Shown here piece by piece: positions 14,769 to 23,401 of a DNA stretch of 50,072 nucleotides. The first letter of the stretch is position 1. Each line of letters begins with the position of its first letter. The notes beneath the pieces are model-generated. The model made no database searches, had not been told where the DNA came from, and saw only the letters and a list, made by a program, of their open reading frames with translations. The translations under genes and the position numbers were made by a program. The DNA comes from Candidatus Anaerostipes excrementavium (GTDB taxonomy: Bacteria; Bacillota; Clostridia; Lachnospirales; Lachnospiraceae), in NCBI GenBank assembly GCA_019114985.1, contig DXEM01000023.1, positions 1-50,072 of the forward strand. Reading direction: 5' to 3'.

Positions 14769-17189
14769 ATGGATACACCGATTTCATGGATTAAGGCTTA
14801 TGTGCCGGATCTGGATTGTTCCGTGGAAGAATACACGGATAAGATGACATTGTCCGGATCTAATATGGAAAGCGTAACGCTGCTTGATAAAAATTTGGAG
14901 AAGATCGTTGTTGGAAAAATCTTAAAGATCGAAAAACATCCGGATGCGGATAAATTGATTATTTGTCAGGTTGATGTGGGAACTGAGACGATTCAGATTG
15001 TGACAGGAGCGCCGAATGTTTCAGAAGGCGACATGGTTCCTGTTGTATTAGACGGCGGAAGAGTTGCCGGCGGCCATGACGGAGGAAAGAATCCGGAAAA
15101 TGGAATTAAAATCAAAAAAGGGAAATTACGTGGTGTGGAATCATATGGAATGATGTGTTCCATTGAAGAGCTTGGAAGCACACGTGATATGTATCCGGAG
15201 GCGCCGGAATATGGAATTTATATTTTCCAAAAAGATGTGAAACCAGGCGATGATGCAGTGGAAGCCTTAGGGCTGCGTGATGCGGTCGTAGAATTTGAAA
15301 TTACATCAAACCGTGTAGACTGCTTTAGTATGATTGGAATGGCAAGAGAAGCGGCAGCGACTTTCCGAAAAGATTTTTATCCTCCGGTAGTTACGGCTAC
15401 AGGAAATGAGGAAGACGTCAATGATTATGTAAAAGTAACCGTAGAAGATGCAGAACTTTGTCCGAGATATACAGCCCGTGTCGTAAAAAATATTAAGCTG
15501 GCGCCGTCACCGGAATGGATGCAGAGAAGACTTTCAGCAGTTGGAATTCGCCCGATTAATAACCTGGTCGATATCACCAACTATGTCATGGAAGAATATG
15601 GACAGCCGATGCATGCGTATGATTTGGATACCATTGCGAACCATGAGATTATTGTCCGCCGTGCGAAAAACGGCGATAAATTCGTAACTTTGGATGGAGA
15701 AGAACGTCAGATGGACGATTCTGTTCTGATGATTTGTGACGGTGAAAAAGAAATTGGAATTGCCGGTATCATGGGTGGCGAAAATTCCATGGTAACAGAC
15801 GACATCAAAACCCTTCTTTTCGAAGCAGCCTGCTTTGACGGAACGAACATTCGTCTGTCTTCTAAGCGAATCGGATTAAGAACGGATGCATCCGGAAAAT
15901 TTGAAAAAGGACTGGATCCGGAAAATGCGATGGCGGCTATGAATCGTGCCTGCCAGCTGATCGAGGAACTGGGAGCCGGTGAAGTCGTTGGAGGCGCTGT
16001 GGATGTTTATCCAAATCCAAAAGAACAGACACGTCTTCCATTGGAAGTCGACAAAATGAATGCCTTGCTTGGGACAGATGTTTCCAAAGAAGAAATTTTA
16101 GACTATTTCAGACGTCTTGATCTGGAATATGTAGAAGAAACCAATGAACTGATTATTCCAAGTTTCCGACAGGATCTTTTGTGTATGGCAGATCTCGCAG
16201 AAGAAGTTGCTCGTTTCTTCGGATATGATAATATTCCGGTTACCCTTCCAAAAGGAGAAACACCGGTCGGTAAGAAACCATTTAAGATCCGTGTGGAAGA
16301 CATCTGCAGAGATACAGCGGAGAGAAACGGATTTAGCGGCGGATTGACATATTCATTCGAGAGTCCGAAAGTTTTTGATAAATTATTGTTTGCAGAAGAT
16401 GCAAAAGAGCGTCAGGCAATCGAGATTTCCAATCCTTTGGGAGAAGATTTCAGTATTATGAGAACCGTTTCTTTGAACGGAATGTTGGTATCTTTATCTT
16501 CCAACATGGCGCATCGAAATACCAATGTAAGACTTTATGAGTTTGGAAATATTTATATTCCGAAAGAACTGCCGCTTAAGGAACTTCCGGAAGAAAGAAT
16601 GCAGATGACCCTTGGAATGTACGGAGACTGCGATTTCTTTACCTTAAAAGGTGTGCTGGAGGATATCCTGGATGCTCTGGGATTAAAAGGTGCGTCAGAG
16701 TATGTTCCGGTAAAAGACCATCCGTTCCTGCATCCTGGACGTCAGGCAGATGTTATGCTGGGAGAAGAAAGAGTTGCTTATCTGGGACAAATCCATCCGG
16801 AAGTCATGGATCACTATAACATGAAAGGGGAAGTTTATGCTGCTGTGATCGATATGCCGGTTCTGGTAGCCAACGCGACGTTTGAACGCAAGTATGAAGG
16901 AGTTGCAAAATTCCCTGCAATGAAACGTGACTTGAGCATGGTGATGAAAAAAGAGATTTTTGTCGGACAGATTGAGAAAATCTTCAAAAAGAAAGGCAGC
17001 AGCCTGTTAGAAGCATTTGAACTGTTCGATGTATATGAAGGAAATCAGATTGAAAAAGGTTACAAATCGGTTGCATATTCCCTGACATTCCGCGCAAAAG
17101 ACAGAACGCTGGAAGAAGCCGAGGTTAACCAGATCGTTGATCAGATTCTAGCCGAATTGAAGAAACTGGGAATCGAACTGCGTGCATAA
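14769..17189 (+). CDS. pheT: phenylalanine--tRNA ligase beta subunit
   Basis: This 806-residue subunit has the N-terminal tRNA-binding (EMAP-like) domain (about 40-155), the B3/B4 editing domain, the B5 DNA-binding-like domain, a catalytic-like core and a C-terminal ferredoxin-fold anticodon-binding domain (about 715-805, starting near FPAMKRDLSMVMK). It forms the alpha2-beta2 enzyme with PheS and hydrolyses mischarged Tyr-tRNA-Phe. It starts 61 bases after pheS with an AAAAAGGAG site and ends at a strong terminator, so the operon is just these two genes. Confidence 0.98.
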   Translation: MDTPISWIKAYVPDLDCSVEEYTDKMTLSGSNMESVTLLDKNLEKIVVGKILKIEKHPDADKLIICQVDVGTETIQIVTGAPNVSEGDMVPVVLDGGRVAGGHDGGKNPENGIKIKKGKLRGVESYGMMCSIEELGSTRDMYPEAPEYGIYIFQKDVKPGDDAVEALGLRDAVVEFEITSNRVDCFSMIGMAREAAATFRKDFYPPVVTATGNEEDVNDYVKVTVEDAELCPRYTARVVKNIKLAPSPEWMQRRLSAVGIRPINNLVDITNYVMEEYGQPMHAYDLDTIANHEIIVRRAKNGDKFVTLDGEERQMDDSVLMICDGEKEIGIAGIMGGENSMVTDDIKTLLFEAACFDGTNIRLSSKRIGLRTDASGKFEKGLDPENAMAAMNRACQLIEELGAGEVVGGAVDVYPNPKEQTRLPLEVDKMNALLGTDVSKEEILDYFRRLDLEYVEETNELIIPSFRQDLLCMADLAEEVARFFGYDNIPVTLPKGETPVGKKPFKIRVEDICRDTAERNGFSGGLTYSFESPKVFDKLLFAEDAKERQAIEISNPLGEDFSIMRTVSLNGMLVSLSSNMAHRNTNVRLYEFGNIYIPKELPLKELPEERMQMTLGMYGDCDFFTLKGVLEDILDALGLKGASEYVPVKDHPFLHPGRQADVMLGEERVAYLGQIHPEVMDHYNMKGEVYAAVIDMPVLVANATFERKYEGVAKFPAMKRDLSMVMKKEIFVGQIEKIFKKKGSSLLEAFELFDVYEGNQIEKGYKSVAYSLTFRAKDRTLEEAEVNQIVDQILAELKKLGIELRA

Positions 17190-17208
17190 ACAAATAAGAC
17201 ACAAAACG

Positions 17209-17238
17209 AAAGCCTTCTCTAATTAGGGAGGGCTTTTT
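17209..17238 (+). terminator. intrinsic terminator after pheT
   Basis: A 12-bp stem AAAGCCTTCTCT / AGGGAGGGCTTT with loop AATT and T-tail. An orphan ATTTCATAGG half palindrome (17240-17249) follows directly. Confidence 0.92.
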
Positions 17239-17332
17239 CATTTCATAGGCGATTTGTCTATTTTATATCTTTACAAATATTAAATAAAATATTGCCAATA
17301 TGTGAAATATTTATGTAGATAATGTGAATAAA

Positions 17333-17361
17333 GACATAAAAATAAACTTCCATGCTATAAT
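17333..17361 (+). promoter_or_regulatory. extended -10 promoter of the arylsulfotransferase gene
   Basis: TG-C-TATAAT (17353-17361) is a perfect extended -10; the -35 region (GACATA, 17333-17338) is weak. It sits about 55 bases before the start codon in an AT-rich gap. Confidence 0.55.
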
Positions 17362-17414
17362 ATTCTCGTAATCTTTAAGAAAATATGACGAATATGAAGT
17401 GAAGGGAGGAAGCG

Positions 17415-19091
17415 ATGGATCGCAGAACAGTTTCAGATAAGGCAGAGGCAGGCAGGAGGGGCCGGGAAAAGTATTATCTAGCTGCTTTCGTGATCATGAC
17501 TTGTCTTTGCGCATACTTTGCGTATCGGGCTTTTGGCGCAAAAGGAGGGCTTCAAAATACCGCCCAAATTGAGGCAAAAGCAGAAACAAAAGAAATTACC
17601 CACAAAGAAAAAGATATTTATACAAAAGAATATCAGGACGAGGCACAAAAACAAATTGACGAGCTGAAAGAAGAGGCAGATTATACGGTAGATGATCCTT
17701 TGCTGATCAGCAATCCGTATGGAACGAACACCACATCGGTCTACTATTTTGCTAATTCAGACCATTATTCTTATGCCAAGTGTACGGTAGAAGCAGATGG
17801 AGCAGAAAAGATTACCCAGACATTGAAAAATGACGGAGAAAACAATCTGACCTTGCAGCATGAATACCAGATTACCGGACTTGCAGAAGGGGCAAAAAAC
17901 AAGATCACCATGATATTCTATGACCGAAACGATAAAGTCGTTGATCGAACCTATTTTTATGTGACTACAGATGAAGATTCTGAAATTCCGGAAATTACAA
18001 AAGTGGAGGAAGGAAGTTCCAAACAAGAAATGACAGATGGACTCTTTGCAATGTTGGGACATGACAAATCAGAAGCAGCCAATGTATATTTTTATGATAA
18101 CGAAGGAGTGAGCCGTGGAAAGATTCCGCTCAATGGATATCGCACAGACCGCCTGATCACAGTGGACGGCAATCTGATCTTTTCTTATGACACCAGTAAT
18201 ATTGCCGTGATGAATCGGCTTGGAAAGATCGTAGATACGATAGATATTGGAAAATATGAGTTCCACCATGATTTCTGTTATGATGAAGATGCCGGAGTTT
18301 TATTGTGTCTGGTAAATAATACGGAAAAAGATACAATCGAAGATGTTTTAATATCCGTGGATTTGGAAACCGGTAAGGTGAAGGAATTCATTGATTTTGA
18401 AGAACTTTTACCGGAAATGAGAGAAAATGCGGTTCAGAGGGAAGGCGGAAAGAATACATATGGAGGAACAGAATTAGATTGGCTGCATCTGAATTCTCTG
18501 GATATCATAGATGATGGCGAGATTATCGTAAGCAGCAGGGAGCAGAGCGCTTTGATAAAAGTGTCTGATATATTTGATCAGCCTGAAATCAGCTATATTA
18601 TTCACGGAGGAACTCTCTATGACGGAACCGACTATGAACAATATCTCTTGGAGCAGGATGGCGATTTCAGAGGACAAGCCGGACAGCACACAATTACGGT
18701 AGAAAAGTCAGATGATCTTGAGGATGGTCAGTATTATCTGTATATGTTTGACAATAATTTCGGAAATGCTGCTACGATTCCTGATTTTGACTGGGATCAG
18801 TATCCGGGAGTCGGAACATATGATGAAGGAGATGCGTCTCGCTATTATAAATATTTGGTGGATGAAGAAGAAGGCACCTATCAGCTGGTACAAGATTTTG
18901 ATCTTCCTTATTCCAGTATCGTAAGCAGCGTCCAGCAGCTGGGAGGAAATATTCCATTCAGCAGCGGAAGAAGCAAATGTTTCGGAGAGTACGACGAAGA
19001 TGGAAATATGATAAAGACTTTTACTTATGATGCGGATAAATATTCCTATCGAGTTATGAAGTATAATTTTAAAGGATTTTATTACCAGTGA
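17415..19091 (+). CDS. membrane-anchored aryl-sulfate sulfotransferase (ASST)
   Basis: This 558-residue protein has a basic N-terminus, one transmembrane helix (about residues 20-40), a short charged stretch, a beta-sandwich-like region and a propeller domain. The catalytic residues of PAPS-independent arylsulfotransferases can be matched: HHDF (His284/285), DWLHLNS (His358), SSREQS (Arg375) and GQHTI (His425, the likely sulfo-histidine). The enzyme would move sulfate between phenolic compounds outside the cell. The helix looks like an uncleaved anchor rather than a cleaved signal, unlike the secreted E. coli enzyme. A GAAGGGAGG ribosome site precedes the ATG. Substrates are unknown; in the gut, phenolic sulfates from host or diet are plausible. 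Confidence 0.88.
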   Translation: MDRRTVSDKAEAGRRGREKYYLAAFVIMTCLCAYFAYRAFGAKGGLQNTAQIEAKAETKEITHKEKDIYTKEYQDEAQKQIDELKEEADYTVDDPLLISNPYGTNTTSVYYFANSDHYSYAKCTVEADGAEKITQTLKNDGENNLTLQHEYQITGLAEGAKNKITMIFYDRNDKVVDRTYFYVTTDEDSEIPEITKVEEGSSKQEMTDGLFAMLGHDKSEAANVYFYDNEGVSRGKIPLNGYRTDRLITVDGNLIFSYDTSNIAVMNRLGKIVDTIDIGKYEFHHDFCYDEDAGVLLCLVNNTEKDTIEDVLISVDLETGKVKEFIDFEELLPEMRENAVQREGGKNTYGGTELDWLHLNSLDIIDDGEIIVSSREQSALIKVSDIFDQPEISYIIHGGTLYDGTDYEQYLLEQDGDFRGQAGQHTITVEKSDDLEDGQYYLYMFDNNFGNAATIPDFDWDQYPGVGTYDEGDASRYYKYLVDEEEGTYQLVQDFDLPYSSIVSSVQQLGGNIPFSSGRSKCFGEYDEDGNMIKTFTYDADKYSYRVMKYNFKGFYYQ

Positions 19092-19096
19092 TAATA

Positions 19097-19125
19097 TGGA
19101 CTTGAAGTCTTGGTTCTGTTATACT
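19097..19125 (+). promoter_or_regulatory. promoter of queA
   Basis: TGGACT (19097-19102), 17-bp spacer, TATACT (19120-19125), just after the arylsulfotransferase stop codon. Confidence 0.45.
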
Positions 19126-19170
19126 AAAATTTACGTTTAAGAGCTATAGAAGCAAGGAGAAGATAGAATC

Positions 19171-20196
19171 ATGAAAGTGTCAGATTTTAATTTTGACCTT
19201 CCGGAGGAGCTGATCGCTCAGGATCCTTTGGAAGATCGTTCAAGTTCCAGATTATTGACCCTGGACAAGCATACAGGCGCCATAGGGCACGATATCTTTA
19301 AAAATATCACAAAATATCTGCGGCCGGGAGATTGCCTGGTCTTAAATAATACAAAAGTGATACCGGCACGACTGATCGGTGCAAAGGAAGAAACCGGAGG
19401 AAAAGTTGAAGTCCTTTTGCTGAAACGCAAACAGGATAATGTCTGGGAGACGTTGGTAAAACCCGGGAAGAAAGCAAGACCGGGAGCCAGAATTTCCTTT
19501 GGCGATGGAATGTTGGTCGGCGAGGTGCTGGAAGTGGTAGAAGAAGGAAATCGCCTGATCCGTTTTGAGTATGAGGGGATTTTTGAGGAAGTTTTGGATC
19601 GGCTGGGACAGATGCCGCTGCCGCCGTATATTACCCATCAGCTGAAAGATAAGAATCGTTATCAGACGGTCTATGCCAAATATGACGGTTCCGCAGCAGC
19701 GCCAACAGCAGGACTTCATTTTACACAAGAGCTTTTGGAACAGATTCGGGAAATGGGAGTAAAGATTGCCTATGTGACTCTGCATGTCGGGCTGGGAACA
19801 TTTCGTCCGGTAAAGGTGGAAGATGTACTGGATCATCATATGCATTCCGAATTTTATCGGATCGAGGAAGAAGACGCGAATTTGATCAATGAGACCAAAG
19901 CTGCCGGCGGAAGAATTATTTCCGTTGGAACCACGAGCACCAGAACGCTGGAATCCGTAGCGGATGATGATGGAACCGTTCATGCAAAGAGCGGCTGGAC
20001 AGAGATTTTTATCTATCCGGGATATCGTTTTAAAGTGATCGATGGACTGATTACCAACTTTCATCTGCCGGAGTCTACACTGCTGATGCTTGTCTCTGCG
20101 CTGGCAGGCAGAGATCATATTATGCACGCATATGAAGCTGCCGTAAAGGAACGGTATCGATTCTTCTCCTTTGGAGATGCAATGTTCATAATGTAA
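19171..20196 (+). CDS. queA: S-adenosylmethionine:tRNA ribosyltransferase-isomerase
   Basis: This 341-residue enzyme adds the epoxy-cyclopentane part of queuosine to the tRNA anticodon wobble base using S-adenosylmethionine. The N-terminal [20 protein letters not shown], the [12 protein letters not shown] segment, [10 protein letters not shown] and the [11 protein letters not shown] motif are family hallmarks, and the length is usual. An AAGGAG site lies 10 bases before the ATG. No other queuosine genes are in the window. It ends at a very strong terminator. Confidence 0.97.
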   Translation: MKVSDFNFDLPEELIAQDPLEDRSSSRLLTLDKHTGAIGHDIFKNITKYLRPGDCLVLNNTKVIPARLIGAKEETGGKVEVLLLKRKQDNVWETLVKPGKKARPGARISFGDGMLVGEVLEVVEEGNRLIRFEYEGIFEEVLDRLGQMPLPPYITHQLKDKNRYQTVYAKYDGSAAAPTAGLHFTQELLEQIREMGVKIAYVTLHVGLGTFRPVKVEDVLDHHMHSEFYRIEEEDANLINETKAAGGRIISVGTTSTRTLESVADDDGTVHAKSGWTEIFIYPGYRFKVIDGLITNFHLPESTLLMLVSALAGRDHIMHAYEAAVKERYRFFSFGDAMFIM

Positions 20197-20256
20197 TGCG
20201 AAATCTTATATTTGTGAAGGAAAAGTTTCCAAAGATCTGTTTTGCCGCGATAAAAG

Positions 20257-20309
20257 AAAAGAAGAAGCCCCGAATTGTGCTGCAGCACGTTTCGGGGCTT
20301 CTTCTTTTT
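20257..20309 (+). terminator. strong (probably bidirectional) terminator after queA
   Basis: An 18-bp stem AAAAGAAGAAGCCCCGAA (20257-20274) / TTCGGGGCTTCTTCTTTT (20291-20308), with an inner palindrome GTGCTGCAGCAC. A-rich on one side and T-rich on the other, so it could stop transcription both ways. Confidence 0.93.
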
Positions 20310-20446
20310 GGCATTATCAAACGCATGGCTGAATAGTTACAGCAATCTTTCGGGAAATTGGTAAAAATATCGTCATCAGAATCAAAATATGATATGATAA
20401 AGCATAAGAAAAAGCTGTAAGTTTATAAAGTGATTAGGAGGAAGAT

Positions 20447-21475
20447 ATGAAACTTGCGTTTATTGGTACAGGAAAAATTATCGGGGATGCGCTGTTTGCA
20501 GTAGAACCGGTTGAAACCATTGAAAAAACAGCGATTTTTGCCAGACCGCATAGCCGCCATAAGGCAGAAGATTTTGCAAAGCAGTATGGAATTTTAGAAA
20601 TTTACACAGATTATACAAAGCTGTTGGAGGAGACTGCGGCTGATACGGTATATATCGGACTCATTAACAGCGCCCATTATTCCTATGCAAAAGAAGCGCT
20701 TCTTCATGGCAAAAACGTAATTTTAGAGAAACCGTTCACAGGATTTTATGAGGAAGCAAAAGAACTTCAGAAAATAGCGGAAGAGCGAAAACTATTTCTT
20801 TTTGAGGCGATTACGGTTCTGCACAATGATGTGTTCGATCAAATGAAGGAAAATGTGAAGAAATTGGGTGTGCTGAGGATGGCATTGTGCAATTATTCCC
20901 AGTATTCCAGCCGTTATGATGCTTATCTTGAGGGAGATATCACACACTCATTTGATCCTGAATATTATGGAGGAGCTTTGTATGATATCAATGTCTATAA
21001 CATTCATTATTGCGTAGGTTTGTTTGGAGAACCAAAGGATGTGAAATACTATCCAAATATCGGGCCGAATGGAGTCGATGTCTCAGGAACTTTGGTTATG
21101 GAATATGACGGATTTTCTGCGGTATGTACCGGAACCAAGGATTCAGACAGCCCGGGATTTATTTCTATCCAGGGAGAAAAGGGCTGGATGAAGATTGACA
21201 GCAAGCCGAATATCGCAGATGCACTGACAACAACTTATGTGGATGAATCAGTAAAGGAAAAGGTAAGGGATGCGGCAGGAGCCATGGTTCGCGCAGCGAT
21301 TACAGAAAATTACAAGGCTCCGGAAAAACATCATAGAATGACACAGGAATTTGTTGATTTTGCCAGAGTGATCGATGAAAAAGATTATGAAACGGCTCAT
21401 AAATTCCTGACGGAGACCGTAACGGTTGTTGGTGTATTAGAGAAGGCCAGAACAAAGGCAGGAATTGAATTTTAA
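20447..21475 (+). CDS. Gfo/Idh/MocA family oxidoreductase
   Basis: This 342-residue protein has an N-terminal Rossmann fold with AFIGTGKIIGDAL, the VILEKPFTG motif (EKP lysine near residue 94) and the C-terminal alpha/beta domain with GGALYDINVYNIHY. Family members are NAD(P)-dependent dehydrogenases acting on sugars, inositols or related compounds. The substrate cannot be read from sequence. AGGAGG precedes the ATG. It is the first gene of a run with a flavoprotein, cmk and ispH-rpsA. Confidence 0.9.
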   Translation: MKLAFIGTGKIIGDALFAVEPVETIEKTAIFARPHSRHKAEDFAKQYGILEIYTDYTKLLEETAADTVYIGLINSAHYSYAKEALLHGKNVILEKPFTGFYEEAKELQKIAEERKLFLFEAITVLHNDVFDQMKENVKKLGVLRMALCNYSQYSSRYDAYLEGDITHSFDPEYYGGALYDINVYNIHYCVGLFGEPKDVKYYPNIGPNGVDVSGTLVMEYDGFSAVCTGTKDSDSPGFISIQGEKGWMKIDSKPNIADALTTTYVDESVKEKVRDAAGAMVRAAITENYKAPEKHHRMTQEFVDFARVIDEKDYETAHKFLTETVTVVGVLEKARTKAGIEF

Positions 21476-21497
21476 GGACACACAGAGGAAAGAACGA

Positions 21498-22715
21498 ATG
21501 AGAGTGATCGTGATTGGCGGCGGCGCCGCCGGAATGATGGCTGCTTTTTGGGCGGCAAAAGGAGGACATCAAGTAACTCTTTTAGAACAAAATGAGAAAT
21601 TAGGGAAAAAGCTTTTCATCACAGGAAAAGGAAGATGCAATGTAACCAATGCCTGCGAGGTCGAAGAGCTGATCGAACATGTGATATCCAACAAAGAATT
21701 CTTATACAGCGGGTTCTACAGTTTTTCCAACGAGTCCGTCAAAGAACTTTTTGAGGAATTAGGATGTCCGTTAAAGATAGAAAGAGGGAATCGAGTATTT
21801 CCTGTGTCGGATCATTCTTCCGATGTGATCAGGGCGCTGGAACGGGGATTGAAAAAGTATCATGTTAAAATTATGCTTCAGACAAAAGCAAAAAAGATCC
21901 TGGAAAAAGACGGAATCGTCACAGGAGTCAGAATATTTTCCGGCGATGTCATGGAGGCAGATAAGGTGATCGTTGCCACAGGAGGAATGTCTTACCCTTC
22001 TACGGGATCAACGGGAGATGGCCATCGATTTGCGAAGGAAGCCGGACATCATGTGTCACAGCTGATACCTGCGCTGGTGCCGCTGCAGATCAAAGGGAAT
22101 CTCTGTTCCGGGCTGCAGGGGCTGTCTTTGCGAAATGTAAAATTTACTTTAACGGCAGATGGCAAAAATGTGTATGAAGCATTTGGTGAAATGCTGTTTA
22201 CCCATTTTGGCGTCAGCGGACCGGTTGTGTTAAGTGCCAGCAGCCACTTGAAAAAGTACAGAGAGAAAAAATTAAAGATTCATATTGACTGGAAGCCGGC
22301 GCTTTCCGATGAACAGCTGGATCAGCGTCTGCTTAGAGATTTCGGACAGGTCTTGAACAAAGAATTTAAAAATTCTTTGGATCATCTTTTGCCAAAGAAA
22401 GCGATTCCTGTTATGATTGAACTGTCGGGAATCCCTGAACACAAGAAAGTAAATGAAATAACAAAAGAAGAACGCAGAAAACTACGGGATGTAATGAAAG
22501 ATTTTCAGTTGGAAGTTGCCGGAACCCGTGGTTTTCAGGAAGCCATCATTACCCAGGGAGGAGTCGATGTGAAAGAAATCGATCCTGGAACCATGGAGTC
22601 CAAAAAGATAAAAGGATTATATTTTGCGGGAGAGGTCTTGGATCTGGATGCGGTCACAGGAGGTTTTAATCTGCAGATCGCATGGTCTACCGGATTTCTC
22701 GCCGGTTGTGATTAG
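21498..22715 (+). CDS. BaiN/HI0933-like NAD(P)/FAD-dependent oxidoreductase
   Basis: This 405-residue flavoprotein starts with the FAD-binding VIVIGGGAAGMMAA motif and continues with LLEQNEKLGKKL and FITGKGRCNVTNA, both typical of the HI0933/YhiN/BaiN family; the C-terminus has GGVDVKEID and GLYFAGEVLDLDAVTGGFNLQ. One member, BaiN, acts in bile acid dehydroxylation in Clostridium scindens, but the family is widespread in organisms without that pathway, so bile acid activity should not be assumed. I chose the ATG at 21498 with AGAGGAAAG before it; the frame opens at 21465 without a ribosome site. Confidence 0.9.
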   Translation: MRVIVIGGGAAGMMAAFWAAKGGHQVTLLEQNEKLGKKLFITGKGRCNVTNACEVEELIEHVISNKEFLYSGFYSFSNESVKELFEELGCPLKIERGNRVFPVSDHSSDVIRALERGLKKYHVKIMLQTKAKKILEKDGIVTGVRIFSGDVMEADKVIVATGGMSYPSTGSTGDGHRFAKEAGHHVSQLIPALVPLQIKGNLCSGLQGLSLRNVKFTLTADGKNVYEAFGEMLFTHFGVSGPVVLSASSHLKKYREKKLKIHIDWKPALSDEQLDQRLLRDFGQVLNKEFKNSLDHLLPKKAIPVMIELSGIPEHKKVNEITKEERRKLRDVMKDFQLEVAGTRGFQEAIITQGGVDVKEIDPGTMESKKIKGLYFAGEVLDLDAVTGGFNLQIAWSTGFLAGCD

Positions 22716-22727
22716 GAGGAAAAAATC

Positions 22728-23390
22728 ATGTATAGTATAGCAATTGACGGACCTGCGGGAGCAGGGAAAAGCACGATTGCAAAGACCATAGCACAGAGAC
22801 TGGAATTTATCTATGTTGATACAGGGGCGATGTATCGTGCGATGGCATTATATTTTATTCGCAATGGAATCAATGAGAAAGATGAGAAGGAAGTCAATGC
22901 CGCATGTGAAAAGATTCATGTTGAAATCGCTTATGAAGATGGCATGCAGCAGGTTCTGTTGAATGGTGAAAATGTAACAGGACTGATCCGCACCGAAGAA
23001 GTTGGGAATATGGCTTCTAAGACATCTGCTTATCCTAAGGTAAGAGCGACGCTGTTGGATCTGCAGAGAGATCTTGCAAAGAAAGCGGATATTTTAATGG
23101 ATGGAAGAGACATTGGAACCCATGTGCTTCCAAATGCGGATCTTAAGATTTATTTGACGGCTTCATCCAAAGTCCGTGCGAAACGACGCTATGATGAGCT
23201 GATTGCCAAGGGAGAAGAAGCGGATCTTGATCAGATTGAGCAGGACATCATCATTCGCGATAAACAGGATATGGAGCGTGAAATTGCACCGCTTAAGCGG
23301 GCAGATGATGCAGTACTGGTAGATTCTTCTGATATGACTATAGAAGAAGTCGTAAGCTGTGTCGTAAAAGAATTTGAGAAAGTAAAGTAG
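22728..23390 (+). CDS. cmk: cytidylate kinase
   Basis: This 220-residue enzyme phosphorylates CMP and dCMP. The P-loop IDGPAGAGKSTIAK, the YVDTGAMYRA nucleoside-binding segment and the MDGRDIGTHVLPNA motif are present. It precedes the ispH-rpsA fusion by 11 bases; cmk next to rpsA is a classic bacterial arrangement. An AGGAGG ribosome site precedes the ATG. Confidence 0.97.
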   Translation: MYSIAIDGPAGAGKSTIAKTIAQRLEFIYVDTGAMYRAMALYFIRNGINEKDEKEVNAACEKIHVEIAYEDGMQQVLLNGENVTGLIRTEEVGNMASKTSAYPKVRATLLDLQRDLAKKADILMDGRDIGTHVLPNADLKIYLTASSKVRAKRRYDELIAKGEEADLDQIEQDIIIRDKQDMEREIAPLKRADDAVLVDSSDMTIEEVVSCVVKEFEKVK

Positions 23391-23401
23391 CGGAGGAACA
23401 T

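Noticed and set aside
19342-20127. 261-codon minus-strand open frame opposite queA
   Set aside because: It is fully antisense to a strongly supported gene and its sequence shows no recognisable domain; it is a shadow of queA codon use.
21498-22715. bile acid pathway gene baiN
   Set aside because: The family is widespread in species without bile acid dehydroxylation and no other bai genes are in the window, so only the family name is used.
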